Origin: Latilactobacillus sakei
GTDB taxonomy: Bacteria; Bacillota; Bacilli; Lactobacillales; Lactobacillaceae
Length of the DNA: 64,000 nt
Direction: 5' to 3'
Assembly: GCA_002953655.1 (NCBI GenBank)
Contig: CP025839.1
Span: forward strand, 372,001 to 436,000
In this document: positions 56,365 through 64,000 of the stretch, one piece after another
Layout: every line of letters begins with the position of its first letter
Numbering within the stretch: the first letter of the stretch is position 1
Program-made: the position numbers and the translations under genes
Notes under the pieces: generated by a model
The model's input: only the letters and a program-made list of their open reading frames with translations
What the model was told of the DNA's origin: nothing
The model's database searches: none

Positions 56365-57861
56365 ATGCGCTCAGATTTAGCAGCATTATTTATTATATTT
56401 GGTGGCTCGGGTGATTTAGCACAACGCAAATTATACCCAGCGCTTTTCAATCTATATCGTAAGGGTTACTTAAAAGAAAGTTTTGCAGTGATTGGCACCG
56501 CTAGACGCCCTTGGACAGATGAACATTATCACGAAATTGTGATGGCATCCCTAGCAGGTTTTGAAGAAGATGATAAAACGAAGCAAAACTTTACGAGCCA
56601 CTTCTACTATCAATCACACGATGTCACAGATGCCAAGCATTATGAAACACTGAAGGCCTTAGCAGCAAAATTAGATGACAAATATCAACTAAACCAAAAT
56701 CGCATCTATTATATGGCAATGTCACCCCGTTATTTTGGGACCATTGCCAGTCACTTAGGTTCAGAAGCCTTGTTGACCGCAGATGGGTTCAACCGTTTAA
56801 TTATTGAAAAACCATTTGGTCGTGACTACGAAAGTGCCAAAGCGCTCAATCAAGAATTAACCCAAACTTTCGCTGAAGACCAAATTTATCGCATTGATCA
56901 TTATTTAGGTAAGGAAATGATTCAAAATATCGTTGCTTTACGTTTCGGTAATGGCCTATTAAGTGGTGTTTGGAATAACCAATTTATCGATAACGTGCAA
57001 ATTACGTTAGCCGAATCAGTTGGGGTTGAAGAACGAGCTGGCTATTACGAAACGTCTGGTGCTTTGCGCGATATGTTCCAAAACCATATCATGCAAGTGA
57101 TTGGGATGTTGGCAATGGAAGTGCCGGTTAACTTCTCAGCAGAAGATGTGCAACGCGAAAAGACACGTCTGTTCAGAAGTATCCAACCTTATTCACCAGC
57201 AGAGATTAAACAAAACTTTGTCCGCGCCCAATACGCTGAAACAACGGTCGATGGTGAAAGCAAACCAGGTTATCGTCAAGAAACTAACGTGGCACCAGAC
57301 TCCCAAACGGAAACGTTTGTTGCTGGGAAAGTGATGATTGATAACGAACGCTGGTGTGGCGTACCATTTTATGTTCGGACCGGGAAACGTTTAGCGCGCA
57401 AGGAAACCCAAATCAACATCGTCTTCAAGAAGACCGGGGTTAATATTTTTGCTGATGATAAATCTGATCGTTCAGCAATGGCACCAGATGTCTTAACGAT
57501 TTATGTGGAACCAGAACAAGGTTTCTCATTAACAATCAACGGTAAGGAAGTCGGTCAAGGCTTCGTATTGAAACCTGACCAATTAAATTATCAATATGAC
57601 GAACAAATGTTAGCTGACAGCCCAGAAGCTTATGAACGTTTGATTTTAGAAGCGTTAAATGGCGATGGCACAAACTTTACGCATTGGCATGAATTAGCTG
57701 CTTCATGGCAATTTGTCGATGCGATTCGTCAAGTTTGGGATGCAGATCAGACACCGCTTCCTACGTATGCAATCGGTTCAATGGGGCCTAAAGAAGCGAC
57801 AGATTTATTGGCTTCAACCGATGCCAAATGGATTTTTGATCCAACTCAAACAAAAAAATAA
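56365..57861 (+). CDS. zwf: Glucose-6-phosphate 1-dehydrogenase
   Basis: Zwf oxidises glucose 6-phosphate with NADP, the entry to the pentose phosphate pathway. The 498-residue enzyme has the nucleotide loop GGSGDLAQRKLYPAL at residue 13 and the active-site RIDHYLGKEM near 176. GTG at 56359 is in frame two codons upstream; ATG at 56365 gives the usual length. It may be co-transcribed with the metal regulator before it. Confidence 0.96.
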   Translation: MRSDLAALFIIFGGSGDLAQRKLYPALFNLYRKGYLKESFAVIGTARRPWTDEHYHEIVMASLAGFEEDDKTKQNFTSHFYYQSHDVTDAKHYETLKALAAKLDDKYQLNQNRIYYMAMSPRYFGTIASHLGSEALLTADGFNRLIIEKPFGRDYESAKALNQELTQTFAEDQIYRIDHYLGKEMIQNIVALRFGNGLLSGVWNNQFIDNVQITLAESVGVEERAGYYETSGALRDMFQNHIMQVIGMLAMEVPVNFSAEDVQREKTRLFRSIQPYSPAEIKQNFVRAQYAETTVDGESKPGYRQETNVAPDSQTETFVAGKVMIDNERWCGVPFYVRTGKRLARKETQINIVFKKTGVNIFADDKSDRSAMAPDVLTIYVEPEQGFSLTINGKEVGQGFVLKPDQLNYQYDEQMLADSPEAYERLILEALNGDGTNFTHWHELAASWQFVDAIRQVWDADQTPLPTYAIGSMGPKEATDLLASTDAKWIFDPTQTKK

Positions 57862-57934
57862 GAATTGCCGAGAAGTCTGCGTGTGAAGCCATTCATACCA
57901 GGCTTTTCTTATCGCATGAAAGAGGGGGCGTAAA

Positions 57935-59065
57935 ATGGCTGAATTATTTAAGATTCCGTTGGAAAACGATACGAGTCGCAAAATTATTCATATTGATATG
58001 GATGCTTTTTACGCTTCCATTGAAGAACGTGAGCAGCCCGATTTACGGCAAAAGCCGCTGATTATTGCCCGCGATCCGAGTGACACAGGGGGCAAAGGGG
58101 TCGTGACGACGGCCAATTACGTCGCTCGCCAATACGGGGTGCATTCGGCGATGAGTGCCCAAAAGGCTGCCGAATTAATTCCTAAACATCAAGCCGTTTT
58201 TAAGACGCCGAACTTTCCGTTATATCAGTCCGTTTCGGCGCAGATTCACGAAATTTTCCATACGGTGACCGATAAAATTGAACCGATTGCTTTTGATGAA
58301 GCTTATTTAGATGTTACTGAAAATAAGTTGGGGTTAGCGCACACGATTGAAGTCGTTGCGTACTTGCAAAAGGCGATTTTAGAAGAAACACAGTTAGTCA
58401 GTTCCGCTGGGATTTCCTACAATAAATTTTTAGCGAAGATGGCCTCTGATTACCGTAAACCGGCCGGCCGAACATTGGTCTTGCCGGAACAAGCAATCGC
58501 CTTTTTAAGCCGCTTGCCGATTGAAAAATTTAGAGGGGTTGGTCAAAAAACGGTGCCCAAGATGCAGGAACTAGGGATTATGACCGGTGCCGATTTACTG
58601 GCGCAATCGGAAATGTTTTTGATGCAACATTTTGGCAAGTTGGGTTATGGGTTGTACCGTCATGTGCGGGGCATTGATAACCGGCCAGTCGAATACCAAC
58701 GCGAACGTAAATCAATCGGTAACGAACATACTTACGGCCAGCCGTTGATTAGCGAAGAACAAGTGCAGGCCCAACTGAAAAGTTTGGCGATTGAATTGGC
58801 TCAGCGGTTGCACAAAAATCAGAAACATGGCTTAACGGTCGTTTTAAAAGTGCGTAATCGGCAGTACGAAACGATTACCAAACGCAAAACACTCGGTGAA
58901 TATGTTGGTAATGCCGCGGAGTTAGAGGCGATTGCCAACCAAATTTGGCAATCAATCGGCCAGGCAGAAGTTGGGATTCGCTTGTTGGGGATTACCGTGA
59001 CTAATTTAGCCCCCCAGACTTTTGAAAATATAACGCTCCCACTTTACGATTGGGAAAATGATTGA
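57935..59065 (+). CDS. dinB: DNA polymerase IV
   Basis: DinB is a Y-family translesion polymerase. The 376-residue protein has the catalytic [14 protein letters not shown] near residue 20, [13 protein letters not shown] near 71 and the second acidic motif [13 protein letters not shown] near 116. The C-terminal little-finger domain ends in TLPLYDW, which may serve clamp contact. GAGGGGG precedes the ATG. No LexA-type box was found upstream. Confidence 0.95.
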   Translation: MAELFKIPLENDTSRKIIHIDMDAFYASIEEREQPDLRQKPLIIARDPSDTGGKGVVTTANYVARQYGVHSAMSAQKAAELIPKHQAVFKTPNFPLYQSVSAQIHEIFHTVTDKIEPIAFDEAYLDVTENKLGLAHTIEVVAYLQKAILEETQLVSSAGISYNKFLAKMASDYRKPAGRTLVLPEQAIAFLSRLPIEKFRGVGQKTVPKMQELGIMTGADLLAQSEMFLMQHFGKLGYGLYRHVRGIDNRPVEYQRERKSIGNEHTYGQPLISEEQVQAQLKSLAIELAQRLHKNQKHGLTVVLKVRNRQYETITKRKTLGEYVGNAAELEAIANQIWQSIGQAEVGIRLLGITVTNLAPQTFENITLPLYDWEND

Positions 59066-59075
59066 CGAGATTACT

Positions 59076-59104
59076 TTGTCTTTGACGGGTAAAACCGATA
59101 TACT
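59076..59104 (+). promoter_or_regulatory. Promoter of the CBS/DRTGG gene operon
   Basis: TTGTCT and TATACT are spaced by exactly 17 bp, about 80 bp before the start codon. Confidence 0.6.
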
Positions 59105-59183
59105 GTAAGTAACTATGAAAATGGGCTAATAGACGAATTGGCACAAATAGGATTAACTAAGCGGAAATGGCGGTGGTGTTTGA

Positions 59184-60506
59184 GTGGCAACGAAGCATGA
59201 TCAAATATTAATGTACATTGAGAATTTGCCAATTGGCGATAAGATATCGGTGCGCTCAATTGCCAAGACGCTAGCGGTTAGTGAAGGAACGGCTTATCGG
59301 GCAATCAAGGCCGCTGAAAATAACGGCTTAGTCAGCACGATTGAACGGGTCGGCACGATTCGAATTGAACAAAAATTAAAAGGCAAGATTGAAAACCTCA
59401 CTTTTGCCGAGATTGTCCAAGTCATCGATGGTGAAGTTTTAGGTGGCAAAGACGGCTTGAATAAGTTGTTGGATAAGTTCGTAATTGGTGCGATGCAGTT
59501 AGCGGCGATTACCCGGTATATCACGCCGAAATCATTGTTAATCGTTGGTGATCGGATCGACGTGCAACGATTAGCGCTAGAAAATGGCGCAGCGGTTTTG
59601 ATCACGGGTGGTTTTCACACTTCCGATGAAGTGATTGCACTGGCTAACGAGCTAGCATTGCCCATTTTGCAAACGACTTACGATACGTATACCGTTGCAA
59701 CGTTGATTAACCGGGCATTAACCGATCAATTAATCAAAAAAGAAATTACGACGGTGGCCTCAATCTACCGCCCATTTTCAGAAACATACTCATTATTGGC
59801 GACTGATACGGTCGGCGATTACAAGAAATTGAGTGCTGCGGTTAAACATTCACGCTTCCCGGTGATTAATGAACACCGGCGCTTAGTCGGAATCGTCACG
59901 GTGAAGGATATTTTGGATAAACCAGCTTCGATGACGCTTGATAAGGTAATGACCAAAGAACCTGCGAGTGTTAAGAAGTATATGAGTATTGCCAGTGTCG
60001 GACATGCGATGACTTGGAATAGTTTGGAAATCATGCCGGTGGTTGCTGATAACCTTGAATTAGAAGGCATTATTACGCGCCAAGACGTGATGAGCAATAT
60101 GCAAACGGCCCAACGTCAACCGCAAGTGGCCGAAACTTTCTACGACCAAATTATCGAACTGCTACATCCTAGCGAGAGTTTCCCTGAATTTTATTCAGCG
60201 GCGTATCAGTTTGAAGTGAGTCCCCAAATGACCAATAACTTAGGGACGATTTCGTTTGGTGTCTTGAGTGAAGCCGTTTCGGCCGCTTGTCAACGGATGT
60301 TACAAGCGACACATCAACGTCATTCAATGATTGAACAGATTAATTTGCATTATCTGCGCTTAATCCAAATTGAAAGTCAGATTCAAATTTTACCGCGGAT
60401 ATTAGAGATTGGCCGGCGCTCCGCTAAAGTTGATGTTGATGTTTATGCCAATCACGTCATTGTTGCCAAAGCAATTGTGACCTGCCAAATTTTAGAAAGA
60501 GGTTAA
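59184..60506 (+). CDS. YtoI-like regulator: HTH, DRTGG, CBS pair and hot-dog domains
   Basis: The 440-residue protein has four parts: a GntR-like winged helix (residues 1-60, SEGTAYRAIKAAENNGLVST), a DRTGG domain (~70-175), two CBS domains (~190-305) and a C-terminal hot-dog thioesterase-like domain (~335-440). This layout matches YtoI of Bacillus, of unknown role. CBS pairs usually bind adenine nucleotides, including cyclic di-AMP in some proteins. It starts with GTG at 59184 and precedes nrnA by 3 bp. Confidence 0.85.
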   Translation: MATKHDQILMYIENLPIGDKISVRSIAKTLAVSEGTAYRAIKAAENNGLVSTIERVGTIRIEQKLKGKIENLTFAEIVQVIDGEVLGGKDGLNKLLDKFVIGAMQLAAITRYITPKSLLIVGDRIDVQRLALENGAAVLITGGFHTSDEVIALANELALPILQTTYDTYTVATLINRALTDQLIKKEITTVASIYRPFSETYSLLATDTVGDYKKLSAAVKHSRFPVINEHRRLVGIVTVKDILDKPASMTLDKVMTKEPASVKKYMSIASVGHAMTWNSLEIMPVVADNLELEGIITRQDVMSNMQTAQRQPQVAETFYDQIIELLHPSESFPEFYSAAYQFEVSPQMTNNLGTISFGVLSEAVSAACQRMLQATHQRHSMIEQINLHYLRLIQIESQIQILPRILEIGRRSAKVDVDVYANHVIVAKAIVTCQILERG

Positions 60507-60509
60507 TCA

Positions 60510-61463
60510 ATGACTATTCCAGAACAAATTATTGCTAAAATTAAAGCTTACCAAACGATTATGATTCATCGTCATGTCAATCCAGATCCAGATGCGATTG
60601 GTTCGCAAGTGGGGTTGGCTGAAGTGATTCGTAATAGCTATCCCGATAAAAAGGTTTACCAAGTCGGTAGTGATACCGGCAACTTAGCTTGGTTAGCCAA
60701 TGCGCAACCAATTGATCCGGCTTTATACCAAGGTGCGTTGGTGATTACAACTGATGCTGCCAATACCCCCCGGATTAGTGGCGAAGATTATAACCAAGGG
60801 GATTACTTGATTAAAATTGATCATCATCCCAACGACGAACCTTATGGGGATTTAAATTGGGTGTTACCAGATGCGTCTAGCACTTCCGAAATTATTGTCG
60901 ATATGATCAACGATAGCCAAGGCCAATTACAATTGAATCAAGCAGCCGCTCGTGTGCTTTACGCCGGGATTGTGGGCGATACTGGGCGTTTCATGTTTAA
61001 TTCAACGACACCGCACACAATGACTTGTGCCGCGCAACTAATGACGTTTGACATTCAACATGATAAGATTAATCAACGGATGAACGAGATTACACTCGAA
61101 CAAGCAAAGTTACAAGGTTACTTATTTGATCAATTGCAGGTTAATGACGACCAAGTGGCTTATCTGGTTGTGGACCAAGAAACGCAAAAACGTTTGAATG
61201 TATCAGCCCAACAGGTTCATTCAATTGTCGGCACACCTGGCCGATTAAAAGGTGTGTTAACGTGGGTCATTTTTGTCCAACAAGACGACGGCACTTATCG
61301 CGTTCACTTCCGTTCTAAAGGGCCAATCATTAATGAATTGGCTAAGCAACATGACGGTGGTGGGCATCCGCTTGCCAGCGGGGCCAAAGCAGCGGATCAA
61401 GCTGAAATTGACACGATTATTACGGCATTATCAGCGCTTGCTGCTGATTACACAGCACAGTAA
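60510..61463 (+). CDS. nrnA: NrnA-like DHH/DHHA1 phosphoesterase
   Basis: NrnA enzymes degrade nanoRNAs and pAp, and related forms cleave pApA from cyclic di-AMP turnover. The 317-residue protein has HVNPDPDAIGSQ near residue 23, the DHHPNDEPYGD motif near 108 and the C-terminal HDGGGHPLASGA near 286. AGAGG precedes the ATG. Coupled to the CBS/DRTGG gene by a 3-bp gap. Confidence 0.92.
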   Translation: MTIPEQIIAKIKAYQTIMIHRHVNPDPDAIGSQVGLAEVIRNSYPDKKVYQVGSDTGNLAWLANAQPIDPALYQGALVITTDAANTPRISGEDYNQGDYLIKIDHHPNDEPYGDLNWVLPDASSTSEIIVDMINDSQGQLQLNQAAARVLYAGIVGDTGRFMFNSTTPHTMTCAAQLMTFDIQHDKINQRMNEITLEQAKLQGYLFDQLQVNDDQVAYLVVDQETQKRLNVSAQQVHSIVGTPGRLKGVLTWVIFVQQDDGTYRVHFRSKGPIINELAKQHDGGGHPLASGAKAADQAEIDTIITALSALAADYTAQ

Positions 61464-61507
61464 CAGATACTTTTTTGACGGATTTAAACAATAGAAAGCA
61501 GGACTTT

Positions 61508-62866
61508 ATGGATAATCAATTTACACAATTCAATCTAAAACCAGAAATCATTACGGCTTTAGACGAGATGCACTTTACAAAACCAACGGCGGTTCAACGC
61601 CGTGTGATTCCAGCCATCAACGCTGGTAAGAGTGTTATCGGACAATCACAAACAGGGAGTGGGAAGACTCATGCCTTCTTATTACCACTTTTAAATAAGT
61701 TAGTCCCTGAAAAAGACGAAGTTCAAATCGTCATCACAGCCCCTAGTCGGGAATTGGCTTACCAAATTTATACGGCCGCTGAATTAATCACAAAGCATAT
61801 GACTGGTGATATTCGGATTGGTCGCTACGTTGGTGGGACTGATAAACAACGTCAAATCGAAAAATTACAACAACATCAACCACAAATCGTGATTGGGACA
61901 CCTGGTCGGATTTTAGATTTGATCACAAGCAAGGCACTTAAGATTTATACAGCTAAAACATTAGTGATTGATGAAGCTGATATGACGCTTGATATGGGCT
62001 TTTTGAAGCCAGTTGATAATATTGCAAGCCGGTTACCAGAAGACTTACAAATGATGGTCTTTTCAGCAACGATTCCTGATAAATTACAACCGTTCTTACA
62101 AAAATACATGCATAACCCAGTAATTGAAGAAGTGAAGAATGAAACGATCATTAGCCCAACGATTGAAAACTGGTTGGTGCCAACTAAGGGTAAAGCCCTC
62201 AATCAAACAATCTATTCATTAATCACAATGGGCCATCCATTCATGGTCTTGATCTTTGCAAATACCAAGAGCAAGGTTGATGACATCCATCATTATCTCC
62301 AATCACAAGGGTTGAAGGTTGCTAAGATTCATGGTGATATTCCACCACGTCAACGGAAACGGATTATGAAGGAAGTTCATAATCTTGATTATCAATACGT
62401 TGTGGCGACTGATTTAGCCGCTCGTGGGATTGATATCGAAGGGATTAGCATGGTCATCAATGCCGAAGTACCACGCGAAGATTTAGAATTCTTCGTGCAT
62501 CGTGTGGGTCGGACAGGCCGGAATGGTCTTAAGGGCACTGCGATTACACTTTATGGTCCAGATGACGAACAAGCTGTTGCACAAATCGAAGCAATGGGGA
62601 TTAAGTTCACACCCAAAGCCTTTAAAGATGGCGAATTGGTGACTTCTTATGACCGTAACCGTCGTAAAAAACGGGTTGCAACAACGCATGAATTAGATGT
62701 TAACTTAAAAGGCTTTGTTAAAAAAGCCAAAATCAAGCGTAAGCCTGGTTACAAGAAAAAGATTAAAGAAGCAATCCAAAAAGATGCGCGTCAAAAACGT
62801 CGGATTGAACAACGTGTTGAGATGCGTGAACGTAAGCGTAATAATAAGAAACAAAATCAAAAATAA
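61508..62866 (+). CDS. cshB: DEAD-box RNA helicase, CshB-like
   Basis: The 452-residue helicase unwinds structured RNA, probably in cold adaptation or RNA turnover. The Q motif (FNLKPEIITALDEMHFTKPTAVQ), Walker A SQTGSGKTH near residue 47, DEAD (VIDEADMTLDMGF), SAT and HRVGRTGRNG near 335 are complete. The tail is very basic (KRNNKKQNQK). The frame opens at 61475, but ATG at 61508 after AGCAGGA is the start. It resembles CshB more than CshA by length and tail. Confidence 0.9.
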   Translation: MDNQFTQFNLKPEIITALDEMHFTKPTAVQRRVIPAINAGKSVIGQSQTGSGKTHAFLLPLLNKLVPEKDEVQIVITAPSRELAYQIYTAAELITKHMTGDIRIGRYVGGTDKQRQIEKLQQHQPQIVIGTPGRILDLITSKALKIYTAKTLVIDEADMTLDMGFLKPVDNIASRLPEDLQMMVFSATIPDKLQPFLQKYMHNPVIEEVKNETIISPTIENWLVPTKGKALNQTIYSLITMGHPFMVLIFANTKSKVDDIHHYLQSQGLKVAKIHGDIPPRQRKRIMKEVHNLDYQYVVATDLAARGIDIEGISMVINAEVPREDLEFFVHRVGRTGRNGLKGTAITLYGPDDEQAVAQIEAMGIKFTPKAFKDGELVTSYDRNRRKKRVATTHELDVNLKGFVKKAKIKRKPGYKKKIKEAIQKDARQKRRIEQRVEMRERKRNNKKQNQK

Positions 62867-62900
62867 TAACCGTTAATGAGTTTATAAATGAGGTGTTGTC

Positions 62901-63887
62901 ATGGTACATGAAAATGACTTGCAATTACCAAATTGGTTACAACTATCGGAACAAGCCCGGCGCGCTAATTTTGGCCAGGTTTTACGGTATTTTGTCAGCC
63001 CGCTAGTTACCATTGAAGGGATTCAACCGGAAGTGGTCCAAGCTGGTCGATTAACGTTTAAGACATACAGTGCTTGGTTTTCGGGTGAGCAATTTATCTT
63101 CATTCCGGCACAATCAGCTGTTAGTTTAGGTTGGTCATTGGGGGCGGATAAACTGGCACCGAGTGAATGGTTTGCCCAAACTAATCGGCAACTGGCTGCT
63201 AACGAAGGCCAACTTTGGGCGGATAAAACGGATGTGGATACTTATATTGACCAACTCACGACACCGAGTCGGATGGTTAATATGCCAGCTTTATTGGTAG
63301 CTCGAGAGTCCGTCCCAAGTGGCTGGTTAGCGCAAGGGCGCTATTCATCAATCACACGACATTTTACGGGCAATCAACTGTTCTTCAGTCGCTTTCAAGC
63401 TGAGATTCAAAATGGGTTATACCGAGCACAGCCGGAGACACCGTTGTTAGAGACGGCACACTTAGTGTTACGACTTTTGGCAGACCAACAAGGCTATCAG
63501 GTTTTTGAAAAAACGCCGTTCACACAACAGCAACTCAGACAAGCATTGCGGCAACAAGGTTTTGATTTTGTCAGTGTTGATCAGTATGAATGGTTAAGAA
63601 GTGCGGGTGTGCCAACGTTATGGCCGACTGGCAATCACTTGCCACAACCAACGGCCGTATCAGCGGCTTCGTTTGGTCTAGATTTTGCGGCTGACCAACA
63701 GGCGTACGAGTTGACGACTGATCCACTTATTTACAAGGGTGGGCCGTGTGTCACTGGTGGTCGCTATCAACTTGAACGTCAGTTACCTAGCTCGCCATTT
63801 TATGAATCAGGCGTGCCAACTGCGTTGATGGGCAATACTGATCTTGCGACGCGTTATCGGCGCACAATCACTGTTGCACTCGAGTAG
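62901..63887 (+). CDS. Conserved protein of unknown function
   Basis: I do not recognise this family. The 328-residue product has no signal peptide or membrane segment. It is rich in glutamine, tryptophan and aromatic residues, with one late cysteine (KGGPCVTGGRYQLERQL near residue 281). The beta-rich character suggests a compact cytoplasmic domain. GAGGTGTTGTC precedes the ATG. It lies between cshB and what looks like an aminoacyl-tRNA synthetase leader. Confidence 0.6.
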   Translation: MVHENDLQLPNWLQLSEQARRANFGQVLRYFVSPLVTIEGIQPEVVQAGRLTFKTYSAWFSGEQFIFIPAQSAVSLGWSLGADKLAPSEWFAQTNRQLAANEGQLWADKTDVDTYIDQLTTPSRMVNMPALLVARESVPSGWLAQGRYSSITRHFTGNQLFFSRFQAEIQNGLYRAQPETPLLETAHLVLRLLADQQGYQVFEKTPFTQQQLRQALRQQGFDFVSVDQYEWLRSAGVPTLWPTGNHLPQPTAVSAASFGLDFAADQQAYELTTDPLIYKGGPCVTGGRYQLERQLPSSPFYESGVPTALMGNTDLATRYRRTITVALE

Positions 63888-63916
63888 TTGACAAGTGGTG
63901 AATTATTTTCTATACT
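63888..63916 (+). promoter_or_regulatory. Strong promoter for the gene beyond the window
   Basis: TTGACA and TATACT are spaced by 17 bp; the -35 starts at the first base after the preceding stop codon. Confidence 0.85.
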
Positions 63917-63922
63917 TTTGAA

Positions 63923-64000
63923 GTGCTGGGATATACGTTAATCACTAGAACGACAGGAACAAGACCCTTGACTGAGAGGTGTTGACGACGGATTGACGCG
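63923..64000 (+). promoter_or_regulatory. Start of a probable T-box leader (cut by window end)
   Basis: The transcript would begin near 63923. CGACAGGAACAAGA followed by TGACTGAGAGG resembles the opening and stem I of T-box leaders. In related bacteria alaS follows cshB, so alanyl-tRNA synthetase is the expected target. The specifier, T-box sequence and terminator lie outside. Confidence 0.5.

Overview
The window reads as chromosome of a low-GC Gram-positive lactic acid bacterium in the Lactobacillaceae. The complete arcABCTDR arginine deiminase cluster, the folate-type metabolism and the overall gene order fit Latilactobacillus sakei or a close relative best. That species assignment is an inference from gene content and order; no 16S rRNA lies in the window. 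I see no tRNA, rRNA, insertion sequence, prophage or CRISPR array.

Layout. 1-3.6 kb: 3' part of mprF, a methyltransferase, a small membrane protein and tadA. 3.6-11.5 kb: the conserved Firmicute replication and repair block (SRP RNA, dnaX, ybaB, recR, yaaL, tmk, darA/pstA, holB, yabA, rsmI), followed by an acyl-ACP thioesterase. 11.5-15.3 kb: asparaginase on the minus strand, a THF riboswitch with a folate ECF S-component gene, and a secreted LysM protein carrying a 39-bp tandem repeat, divergent from an XRE regulator. 15.3-23.6 kb: tsaB-rimI-tsaD, a ClC channel, an orphan PTS IIB gene under catabolite control, yccF, an ABC-F ATPase, rex and a CPBP protease. 23.7-28.2 kb: groESL under CIRCE control and a KimA-type potassium importer with a structured leader. 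28.4-38.6 kb: ymdB-mutS-mutL-maf, a LOG-family gene, then ruvA-ruvB-queA and an acetyltransferase. 38.7-47.2 kb: arcABCTDR and a YfcC-family carrier. 47.2-52.7 kb: tgt, yajC and a four-gene TelA/XpaC-type membrane operon. 52.9-64 kb: adhE, a DtxR-family regulator, zwf, dinB, a CBS/DRTGG regulator, nrnA, a DEAD-box helicase, a conserved unknown gene, and the start of a probable T-box leader cut by the window edge.

How the genes connect. Redox control is visible as rex plus a good Rex operator overlapping the adhE transcription start. Carbon catabolite control is visible as CRE boxes before the orphan IIB gene, arcA and the YfcC carrier. Cyclic-di-AMP and potassium control is suggested by DarA/PstA and a KimA homologue in the same window. 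Heat shock control is visible as CIRCE before groES.

The least explained material is intergenic. At least six copies, plus one fragment, of a ~115-bp hairpin-forming repeat with conserved ends and variable palindromic centres lie between genes in both orientations. I do not recognise this family under any name. The kimA leader with mutually exclusive helices and the TelA/DUF4352-like/XpaC operon are the next most interesting items.
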